From assembly GCA_023257035.1 (NCBI GenBank), contig JALRDI010000184.1, positions 1 to 8,375 on the forward strand: DNA of 8,375 bases, written 5' to 3'. The notes under the pieces are model-generated. The model saw only the letters and a program-made list of their open reading frames with translations, made no database searches and was not told the origin of the DNA. Every line of letters begins with the position of its first letter. Position 1 is the stretch's first letter. Both the position numbers and the translations under genes were made by a program. Below are positions 1 to 5,847 of this stretch, piece after piece. Source of the DNA: Ilumatobacteraceae bacterium. GTDB lineage: Bacteria; Actinomycetota; Acidimicrobiia; Acidimicrobiales; Ilumatobacteraceae.

Positions 1-1
1 C

Positions 2-685
2 GAACTCATGACGACAATCCCTGGTCTGTACGCCGCAGGTGAAGCGAACTTCTCTGACCACGGAGCAAACCGTCTCGGTGCGTCAGCGCTGATGCAGGGT
101 CTCTCCGATGGATACTTCGTGCTTCCGTACACCATTTCGAACTACCTCTCGGAGTGGCTCAACAAGTCGGTTCCTGACACGAGCCATCCTGAGTTTGCGA
201 AGGTCGAGAACGAGGCCCGTGAGCGTTACAACCGTTTCGCATCAATTGGCGGTACCCGGTCACCAGATTGGTTCCACCGTGAGCTCGGAAAGATCATCTG
301 GGACTACTGCGGAATGGAACGTACCGAAGCTGGACTCGAGAAAGCCCTCGGTGAAATTCCGGCGCTGTACGAAGAATTCAAGAAAGACCTTCGTGTAACT
401 GGTGGCACCGATGGTCTCAACCAGACCCTTGAAAAAGCTGGTCGCGTCGAAGACTTCTTCGAACTCGGCATGTTGATGTGCCGTGACGCTCTTGATCGCA
501 AAGAATCATGTGGCGGCCACTTCAGAGCGGAGTATCAGACCGAAGAGGGCGAAGCCCTCCGAGACGATGACAACTTTGCACATGTTGCTGCGTGGGAGAA
601 CACCGGCGATCCAATGGCGCCGAACCGCCATGTTGAAGACCTCGTCTATGAGGAAGTCCACTTCCAGACACGGAGCTACAAGTGA
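2..685 (+). CDS. sdhA: Succinate dehydrogenase/fumarate reductase flavoprotein subunit, C-terminal part
   Basis: This is the C-terminal 227 residues of the FAD-carrying subunit of complex II; the 5' part lies outside the window. The family oxidises succinate to fumarate on the cytoplasmic side of the membrane and passes electrons to SdhB. The visible start contains the hallmark LYAAGEANFSDHGANRLGAS, which combines the FAD-contacting Gly-Glu with the HGANRLG signature; its Arg corresponds to a substrate-binding Arg in E. coli FrdA/SdhA. The wording (ANFSDHGANRLGASALMQGL) matches the Sdh1-like type of mycobacteria and Bacteroidetes better than the E. coli type. The rest is the helical C-terminal domain, ending HFQTRSYK. 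The stop overlaps the sdhB start by 4 bases (GTGA), so the two are probably translationally coupled. No membrane anchor gene follows, so sdhC presumably lies upstream, as in sdhCAB operons. Confidence 0.95.
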   Translation, partial: ELMTTIPGLYAAGEANFSDHGANRLGASALMQGLSDGYFVLPYTISNYLSEWLNKSVPDTSHPEFAKVENEARERYNRFASIGGTRSPDWFHRELGKIIWDYCGMERTEAGLEKALGEIPALYEEFKKDLRVTGGTDGLNQTLEKAGRVEDFFELGMLMCRDALDRKESCGGHFRAEYQTEEGEALRDDDNFAHVAAWENTGDPMAPNRHVEDLVYEEVHFQTRSYK

Positions 686-1458
686 CCAACATTCTTAAGA
701 ATCTGACCCTGAAGGTATGGCGTCAGGATGGCCCGAATACGAGCGGAGCATTCGAGACCCACAAGATTGATGAGATCACTGATGAGGCTTCATTCCTCGA
801 GATGATCGACATCCTGAATGAGCGTCTCATTGACGATGGCAAAGAGGCAATCGTGTTCGACCACGACTGCCGTGAAGGCATTTGTGGTACGTGCTCGTTG
901 ATGATTAACGGTCAAGCCCACGGCCCAGAGCGCGGAACTGCAACTTGTCAGTTGCACATGCGTAAGTTCTCTTCTGGAGACACGATTGTCATCGAGCCAT
1001 GGCGGGCATCGGCTTTCCCAATTATCCGTGACCTCATGGTTGACCGCTCGGCGTTCGACCGCATCGTTGAGGCTGGTGGTTACATCACAGCAGCAACTGG
1101 TGGCGCACCTGATGCAAACCTCATCCCGGTTCCTAAGCCAGTCTCTGATGCCGCAATGGATGCCGCTCAGTGCATCGGCTGTGGTGCATGCGTTGCAGCC
1201 TGCCCGAATGGCGCAGCAAATCTCTTCACCGCCGCGAAGATCACGCATCTCAACTTGTTGCCTCAGGGGCAAGCTGAGCGTTACAGCCGTGCAGAAGACA
1301 TGGTTGAGACGATGGACTCGCACTTTGGATCGTGCACCAACCATGGCGAATGTGAAGCTGCATGTCCGAAGGAGATCTCAATCGACGTCATCGCGCTGAT
1401 GAATGCCGATTACCGCAAGGCGAAGAGCAAGAACCGCAAACAGCTCTCTCGGGCATAA
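682..1458 (+). CDS. sdhB: Succinate dehydrogenase iron-sulfur subunit
   Basis: This 258-residue protein carries electrons from the SdhA flavin to quinone through three iron-sulfur clusters. All ligands are visible. The [2Fe-2S] ferredoxin-like domain uses C63, C68 and C71 (CREGICGTC) plus C89. The C-terminal domain has CIGCGACVAACP (164-175) and CTNHGECEAACPKEI (218-232). By alignment with E. coli SdhB, C164, C167, C170 and C228 bind [4Fe-4S], while C174, C218 and C224 bind [3Fe-4S]. The length is normal for the family. The start is GTG at 682, overlapping the sdhA stop, with GGAG at 672-675 and a 6-base spacer. The basic tail (KAKSKNRKQ) may lie near the membrane. A strong hairpin follows the stop and probably ends the operon. 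Confidence 0.97.
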   Translation: MTNILKNLTLKVWRQDGPNTSGAFETHKIDEITDEASFLEMIDILNERLIDDGKEAIVFDHDCREGICGTCSLMINGQAHGPERGTATCQLHMRKFSSGDTIVIEPWRASAFPIIRDLMVDRSAFDRIVEAGGYITAATGGAPDANLIPVPKPVSDAAMDAAQCIGCGACVAACPNGAANLFTAAKITHLNLLPQGQAERYSRAEDMVETMDSHFGSCTNHGECEAACPKEISIDVIALMNADYRKAKSKNRKQLSRA

Positions 1459-1461
1459 GTC

Positions 1462-1495
1462 GTTACTCGAGCGCAACGCTCGAGTAACTCTCTTT
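1462..1495 (+). terminator. Intrinsic terminator after sdhB
   Basis: A perfect 12-bp inverted repeat, GTTACTCGAGCG (1462-1473) and CGCTCGAGTAAC (1477-1488), encloses a CAA loop, begins 3 bases after the sdhB stop and is followed by TCTCTTT. It sits between convergent genes. On the plus strand it has a short pyrimidine/T tail. On the minus strand it starts 5 bases beyond the glycoside hydrolase stop but lacks a T-run, so termination there would rest on the hairpin alone. Confidence 0.8.
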
Positions 1496-3647
1496 AGACA
1501 ACGTTGGTTGAGGTTTTCGCCGTTGACGTACCGTGTTCGGTGCGCAACGTTGCGACAAAGGAAACCTGCCCTGTAACGGGGGCAATGACGGCGATGGTTC
1601 CGATGTAGGTGCTTGCGTCGGATTCGATCGTGCCAACAAAGCGATGGGTTTGATCTGCGTCAGTACCTGTGACGACAACATCCACGACCGCGCCTTCGAC
1701 ATCGTTGCGAAGGTCGCTTGCAACATGGACGGCAACCGAGAGCTTCCCGTTCGCAGGACTCACTTCGGGTAACGCGTCGATGCTGACGATGACAGGTTGG
1801 CAGGCAGCTCGAAGTGCATCGAAGGCTGGTCGTCGGTTTCCATAGAAATCGATGACCCCCCAGCCGCTCCCGGCGGTGTGATCATTTAAGGCCCGGACAC
1901 AAAAGCCGCCGGTCGGGGTGTATGCAATCCGTCGAAGGTGAGAGACCCAAGCAGAAATGACTTCGTATTGATGTTGCTCGGTCGCCTCAACCCACGAGTC
2001 GTGATCGAGAAATGAATGCGGCGGCGTTGATTGCTCATATTGCCAACGTTCGGTACCGGTGGAGTTCGCAAACGATTCCCAATCTGCATCTGGCCACGCG
2101 CCCCGCTCGAGTGCCTCAGTAACAGCCGTCGAGCGCGGAACCGCTGGCGCTCCAAATTCGGAAACAAATCGGAAGAGCCGAGGGAATCTTGCCGATTCGC
2201 GTGGCAGAAGCGAGATCGGACCGTCAGTCCAACCAACGTAGAGATGAGCGTCAGTGCCGTCGAGAAGCGGAAGGTGAGGTAGCACACCTGAGTGGGGGAT
2301 ACACCTTCGAGTGGGGTCAGCACCTTCGATCGCTCGCTTGACGAGAGGATCGAGAACCGAGCGGTTCCAGGTAGGCGCCTGATCCCGGATAGCTCGTTGG
2401 ACTCGTGTCGCAAGCTCTCTTGCGCGTCCCACGAGACCGAGCGTCTGCACCTCGTCAACTGAACCGTCTGCAGGTCGGGCGACTGGTTCGTCATGGGCCC
2501 ACCATGAAATGACGCTCGGATGATGTCCGAGAAGATCAACCATCTGACGCGACTGTCGAAGGGCCGCTTGGCGAACGTGCCTGCGTTGAAGGCCCTGAAG
2601 CGGGAAATCTTGCATGAGGAGTAGCCCGAGTTCATCGGCTGCCTCGTATACGGCCTTCGGGGCAATGTGGCCATGAACGCGCAACATATCGAGGCCGAGT
2701 TCGGCGGCATCTTCTATCAGTCGACGTGATTGCTCTTCATCGACACGTCCTAACAGCGCATCGATTGGCATCAGGTTTGCGCCTTTGAGGAAGATGCGTT
2801 CGCCGTTGATCGAGCAGGTCCAGTCATCCCACGCGACCTCTCGTAAGCCGGTTCTCCGACCTGCTGTGTCACTTTTCTCGCCGTCAACAGCAATGACCAC
2901 CTCAATGTTGACGAGGTGCTGTTCCCCAAGGTCTCGGGGCCACCACAGTGCCGGTTGGGGAAGATCAACCCGCCACGCAACATCGTTCTGGCCGGCGGCA
3001 ACGGTGATCCTATTTTCTGCGACGAGTTGACCGTCGACGAGGGTGTGGACTTCTGCAGCACAACTCCGGTTGCTATCGAGTCGTGCATTTATGCGGAGGT
3101 GGGCGCGTTCGACAGTTGCGTCCTGGCAGAGCACTCGAAGCGCGTCAATTCGTACGGGGCCTGTATCGGAGAGGTACACCGATCGCCAGATACCTCCCGG
3201 GTTTGGAGTGCTGGGTCCACTCGGATCTTGAAGTACTCCCGTGATTGCTCGACGCGCACCGTCTTCAGTCGGAGGGCAATGAACCTCAACTGCGATGACA
3301 TGATCATTTGAGAGGCGCCAGAGATCTGTGACATCGAACGAATGCGGAGAAAAGTAGCCCTCTGTGTCGCCAAGGTATGCCCCGTCAAGCCACACGTCTG
3401 CTTGATATGTGATGCCATCGAATGTCAACCAGCGGCGTTGGCCATGAGGAGTCGGGTCTGTATTGACGGTGGTGCGATAGGTGAGGGGACCGTTTGTCGT
3501 AATCGGCGGCTCGATGTCGGCCCAGTGACCCGGAACTTGAATTTCTCGCCATTCGGTGTGGTCAAGGCTTGGGCCGATCGCCCGCGATCGATGTTCGTCG
3601 CGAACCTCTGCGGCGTTCCAGACTCCATCGAGTAGCCAAGATGACAC
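1494..3647 (-). CDS. Glycoside hydrolase family 2, beta-mannosidase-like
   Basis: This 717-residue protein has no signal peptide, so it probably cleaves imported oligosaccharides in the cytoplasm. The N-terminal sugar-binding jelly roll (about 1-165) shows LDGVW, VPGHW, DVWLDG and GGIWRSVYL. An immunoglobulin-like domain (about 166-270, ending PALWWPRDLGEQ) follows, then the TIM barrel (about 271-600). The barrel contains FLKGANLMP, LRVHGH (322-327), ADELGLLLMQDFP, HPSVISWWAHDEP (376-388) and FVSEFGAP (494-501). E387 is the expected acid/base and E497 (SEFG) the nucleophile. A beta-rich domain ends the protein. The SEFG and MQDF motifs favour the beta-mannosidase/exo-glucosaminidase branch of GH2, but substrate is not certain. 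The residue before E387 is Asp where GH2 enzymes usually have Asn. The GTG start abuts an AGGAGG; no ATG is available in frame upstream. Confidence 0.88.
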   Translation of the reverse strand: MSSWLLDGVWNAAEVRDEHRSRAIGPSLDHTEWREIQVPGHWADIEPPITTNGPLTYRTTVNTDPTPHGQRRWLTFDGITYQADVWLDGAYLGDTEGYFSPHSFDVTDLWRLSNDHVIAVEVHCPPTEDGARRAITGVLQDPSGPSTPNPGGIWRSVYLSDTGPVRIDALRVLCQDATVERAHLRINARLDSNRSCAAEVHTLVDGQLVAENRITVAAGQNDVAWRVDLPQPALWWPRDLGEQHLVNIEVVIAVDGEKSDTAGRRTGLREVAWDDWTCSINGERIFLKGANLMPIDALLGRVDEEQSRRLIEDAAELGLDMLRVHGHIAPKAVYEAADELGLLLMQDFPLQGLQRRHVRQAALRQSRQMVDLLGHHPSVISWWAHDEPVARPADGSVDEVQTLGLVGRARELATRVQRAIRDQAPTWNRSVLDPLVKRAIEGADPTRRCIPHSGVLPHLPLLDGTDAHLYVGWTDGPISLLPRESARFPRLFRFVSEFGAPAVPRSTAVTEALERGAWPDADWESFANSTGTERWQYEQSTPPHSFLDHDSWVEATEQHQYEVISAWVSHLRRIAYTPTGGFCVRALNDHTAGSGWGVIDFYGNRRPAFDALRAACQPVIVSIDALPEVSPANGKLSVAVHVASDLRNDVEGAVVDVVVTGTDADQTHRFVGTIESDASTYIGTIAVIAPVTGQVSFVATLRTEHGTSTAKTSTNVV

Positions 3648-3653
3648 CTCCTG

Positions 3654-3659
3654 AGCGTA
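3654..3659 (-). promoter_or_regulatory. Possible -10 element of a leaderless promoter for the glycoside hydrolase
   Basis: Read on the minus strand, TACGCT lies exactly 6 bases (CAGGAG) before the GTG start at 3647, so transcription could begin at the start codon itself. I see no convincing -35 hexamer. The alternative is that AGGAGG serves as a Shine-Dalgarno sequence, but it overlaps the first base of GTG, leaving no spacer. Confidence 0.4.
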
Positions 3660-3662
3660 CCT

Positions 3663-3679
3663 ACTTCGTTTTGTGAAGT
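3663..3679. promoter_or_regulatory. 17-bp inverted repeat, possible operator
   Basis: ACTTC (3663-3667) and GAAGT (3675-3679) form perfect half-sites separated by 7 bases in the 85-base spacer between the divergent glycoside hydrolase and AAA+ ATPase genes. Relative to the glycoside hydrolase start it covers about -16 to -32, overlapping the expected -35 region, where a repressor would block transcription. No regulator gene is nearby to assign it to. Confidence 0.3.
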
Positions 3680-3720
3680 TCAGCCGCTCGCTGGGTCGGG
3701 CTTCGCGATGCGATGCGCAC

Positions 3721-3726
3721 TAGTTT
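3721..3726 (+). promoter_or_regulatory. -10 element of a probable leaderless promoter for the AAA+ ATPase
   Basis: TAGTTT lies 6 bases (CCCCTC) upstream of ATG 3733. The region before the ATG has no purine-rich Shine-Dalgarno sequence, so a transcript starting at or next to the ATG is the simplest reading. The -35 region has no clear consensus. Confidence 0.55.
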
Positions 3727-3732
3727 CCCCTC

Positions 3733-5166
3733 ATGGCTTCTGAAGAGCGTCCGTTGACCGTTCCCTCTGATCTCCCGTCAACCTTGGGAGCGCTGAAGGC
3801 ATCAGGATGGGTTTCTCGGCCTGTGAAGGAAGAGGTCCGAGAGAATGCGGTTGCGAGCATTTCAGCGGGTCGGCCTCTCTTTGAGGGTGTCCTTGGCTAT
3901 GAAGAAACGGTGATGCCGCAACTCGAAAACGCGTTGCTTGCAGGTCACGATGTCATTTTCTTGGGTGAACGTGGCCAGGCAAAAACGCGAATGATTCGGT
4001 CGCTTGTGGGATTGCTCGATGAGTGGATGCCAATAGTCGCCGGTTCAGAAATTAACGATGATCCGTATGCGCCGGTTTCCCGTCACGCTCGAGATCTTGC
4101 CGACGAACTTGGCGATGAGATGCCGATCTCGTGGGTGCATCGCAGTGATCGTTACGGTGAAAAACTTGCAACCCCAGATACTTCGATCGCTGATCTCATT
4201 GGCGAGGTTGACCCGATCAAGGTGGCGGAAGGTCGTTACCTCTCTGATGAATTGACGCTGCACTACGGGATGGTGCCGCGAACGAATCGTGGAATCTTCG
4301 CGATGAATGAACTCCCGGACCTTTCTGAGCGAATTCAGGTTGGGCTGCTCAACGTCTTGGAAGAGCGCGACATCCAGATTCGTGGCCACCGTGTTCGGCT
4401 TCCGCTCGACATCATGCTGGTTGCATCAGCGAACCCTGATGACTACACGAACCGTGGTCGAATCATCACCCCATTGAAAGACCGCTTTGGAAGCCAAATT
4501 CGCACCCACTACCCGCTTGAGGTGGGGCTTGAATACACGATCATGCAACAAGAAGCAGCCACAACTTCGGTTGGTGGCGTGACGGTTGAGGTGCCTGAAT
4601 ATCTCGGTCTCGTTGTTGCCGAGTTCAGTCACCTTGCTCGGGCGAGTAGCCATGTCAACCAGCGCAGTGGTGTGAGTGTCCGTTTGAGTGTGTCGAACTA
4701 CGAGTCACTCGCCGCAAATGCACTTCGGCGAGGTCTACGCGCCGGTGAAAACCCTGTCGTGGCTCGTGTCGACGATCTCGATGCCTTGGCTGCATCGTCG
4801 ATTGGCAAGATTGAAATTGAATCGATGGACGATGGCCGAGAGGGACAAATCTTTGACAACCTCATCAAGGGCGCGGTACATCAGGTATTTGTCAATCGTC
4901 ATGATGGAACATTGACCACCGCAATCGTTGAAGCGTTCGAAGAGGGTGTTGTTGCTCACACGGGTGAGGATCGTTCAAGTGAAGAGCTCGCTCAACTCGT
5001 GACCGAAGTGCCCGCCCTTGCCCCTGCTGTTGCTCGATTTGCAGGAGAGAATGCCTCTCCGGCAGCTACTGCAGCAGCAGTTGAGTTCGTGTTGGAAGGG
5101 CTTCATCTCACCCGTCGTTTAAACAAGGATGCGGCTGGGGCATCTGCGACCTATCGCAGTCGCTAA
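3733..5166 (+). CDS. MoxR / magnesium-chelatase-like AAA+ ATPase
   Basis: This 477-residue cytoplasmic protein is probably the ATPase motor of a MoxR-VWA pair, with the VWA protein at 5848-7854 as its partner. Visible elements are Walker A GERGQAKT (78-85), a Walker B region GIFAMNE (187-193), sensor 1 at N234 (ASANPDD), a candidate arginine finger R251 (LKDRFG) and a sensor 2-like R317 (GVSVR). Walker B has Asn-Glu rather than Asp-Glu; I recall this as common in this subfamily. The C-terminal part (about 340-470) is a helical lid region and acidic tail with no motif I can name. Size and partner resemble M. tuberculosis Rv0958, annotated as a possible magnesium chelatase. No ChlH/BchH or other chlorophyll gene is present, so chelatase activity is unlikely and the true role is unknown. 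The ATG has no Shine-Dalgarno sequence. Confidence 0.9.
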   Translation: MASEERPLTVPSDLPSTLGALKASGWVSRPVKEEVRENAVASISAGRPLFEGVLGYEETVMPQLENALLAGHDVIFLGERGQAKTRMIRSLVGLLDEWMPIVAGSEINDDPYAPVSRHARDLADELGDEMPISWVHRSDRYGEKLATPDTSIADLIGEVDPIKVAEGRYLSDELTLHYGMVPRTNRGIFAMNELPDLSERIQVGLLNVLEERDIQIRGHRVRLPLDIMLVASANPDDYTNRGRIITPLKDRFGSQIRTHYPLEVGLEYTIMQQEAATTSVGGVTVEVPEYLGLVVAEFSHLARASSHVNQRSGVSVRLSVSNYESLAANALRRGLRAGENPVVARVDDLDALAASSIGKIEIESMDDGREGQIFDNLIKGAVHQVFVNRHDGTLTTAIVEAFEEGVVAHTGEDRSSEELAQLVTEVPALAPAVARFAGENASPAATAAAVEFVLEGLHLTRRLNKDAAGASATYRSR

Positions 5167-5183
5167 GTGATTATTGAACGCGA

Positions 5184-5224
5184 AAACCATCGAGAACTCC
5201 TAGAGCAGTTCTCGATGCCGGTTT
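5184..5224. terminator. Bidirectional terminator between the ATPase and cyclase genes
   Basis: CATCGAGAACT (5188-5198) pairs perfectly with AGTTCTCGATG (5207-5217) around an 8-base loop. Outside the stem, AAACC (5184-5188) and GGTTT (5220-5224) could extend it with a small bulge. Downstream on the minus strand the stem is followed by GTTTT, a fair T-run for ending the cyclase transcript; on the plus strand it is followed by CCGGTTT. Both converging genes stop within about 25 bases of the stem. Confidence 0.7.
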
Positions 5225-5777
5225 AGACAAACGGCGTGCGGGTCCAGAGTTCGCCGGTGTCGTTCCGGTCGCCTCGAATTGGGGTGCCCGTAAGGCGAAC
5301 TACCTCGATCGCCCCGGGGAATCCGGGAAGTTCGACGTTGCCATAGGGCTCGGCACTGATTCCTTCTGGAAGTCCCTCTGCGTTTGACGCCGGCATGAGA
5401 ACGTCGTACCCGGTTGCGTGGTCACACAGACGTGAAGCCAGGTTCACAGCAGATCCGATGTAGTCGTCACCTTCAAACAGCAATGCATGACCGGTGGCGA
5501 TCCCAGCGCGAAGTGTGAGCGGTGAGCAAACCCGTGTTGCCCGTCGTTCGATTTCCATCACGAATTCGATGGCACCGACCTGATCAACGGCGACCACCAT
5601 GCAGCCGTCACCGAGCCATTTCGCAATTCGCACACCGCGCTCAGATGCGACTTCACGGACAACGGTACGGAATGTGCCAAGAATCTTTCCTGCAGCGTCG
5701 TCACCGTACGCGGCGGTGTAATTCGTGAACCCTGAAAGATCAAGGAAGACAAATGTCCGTGGTACGCGCATCACCAT
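5223..5777 (-). CDS. Stand-alone class III adenylate/guanylate cyclase
   Basis: This 184-residue soluble protein is essentially one class III cyclase catalytic domain, predicted to make cAMP (or cGMP) from the nucleoside triphosphate as a dimer with active sites at the interface. All expected residues are present: metal-binding D13 (FLDLSGFT) and D57 (KWLGDG), base-recognition K53 and D105 (DYIGSAVNLASR), and transition-state N112 and R116. The Lys/Asp pair favours adenylate over guanylate cyclase. There is no membrane segment or recognisable sensor domain; the tail after about 165 is short and probably disordered. Starts at 5777 (ATG), 5774 (GTG) and 5771 (ATG) are equally open. None has a good Shine-Dalgarno sequence. 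TAGTCT 5 bases before 5774 hints at a leaderless GTG start. It lies antisense between the ATPase and VWA genes. Confidence 0.88.
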   Translation of the reverse strand: MVMRVPRTFVFLDLSGFTNYTAAYGDDAAGKILGTFRTVVREVASERGVRIAKWLGDGCMVVAVDQVGAIEFVMEIERRATRVCSPLTLRAGIATGHALLFEGDDYIGSAVNLASRLCDHATGYDVLMPASNAEGLPEGISAEPYGNVELPGFPGAIEVVRLTGTPIRGDRNDTGELWTRTPFV

Positions 5778-5803
5778 TGAGACTATTGCCCGAAGTTGAT
5801 GTC

Positions 5804-5821
5804 GACACGATCGGATGTGTC
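5804..5821. promoter_or_regulatory. 18-bp inverted repeat between cyclase and VWA gene, possible operator
   Basis: GACAC (5804-5808) and GTGTC (5817-5821) are perfect inverted half-sites around 8 bases in the divergent spacer. The site lies 27 bases or more upstream of both starts (5777 and 5848), so one regulator could control both genes. GACAC is also the core recognised by Streptomyces WhiA, a resemblance too short to rely on. It does not match the usual CRP consensus TGTGA-N6-TCACA. Confidence 0.3.
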
Positions 5822-5835
5822 TCTTCCGACCGAAC

Positions 5836-5841
5836 TACGGT
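5836..5841 (+). promoter_or_regulatory. -10 element of a probable leaderless promoter for the VWA gene
   Basis: TACGGT is followed by 6 bases (GCAGAT) and ATG 5848. No Shine-Dalgarno sequence precedes this ATG. The element supports 5848, rather than the upstream in-frame ATG at 5815, as the true start. Confidence 0.5.
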
Positions 5842-5847
5842 GCAGAT

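Noticed and set aside
790..1344. A 184-codon minus-strand open frame opposite sdhB
   Set aside because: sdhB is certain from its cluster ligands; the antisense translation is Cys- and Arg-rich without recognisable motifs.
1886..2710. A 274-codon open frame on the minus strand inside the glycoside hydrolase gene
   Set aside because: It overlaps a protein with clear GH2 motifs on the same strand in another frame, and its translation is Arg/Ser/Pro-rich with no domain, as expected for an out-of-frame shadow.
3705..3718. Short tandem repeat GCGATGCGATGCGC in the divergent spacer
   Set aside because: Only two full units of five bases; common by chance at this base composition.
5804..5821. A cAMP receptor protein site for cyclase autoregulation
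   Set aside because: The half-sites are GACAC/GTGTC with 8 bases between, not TGTGA/TCACA with 6.
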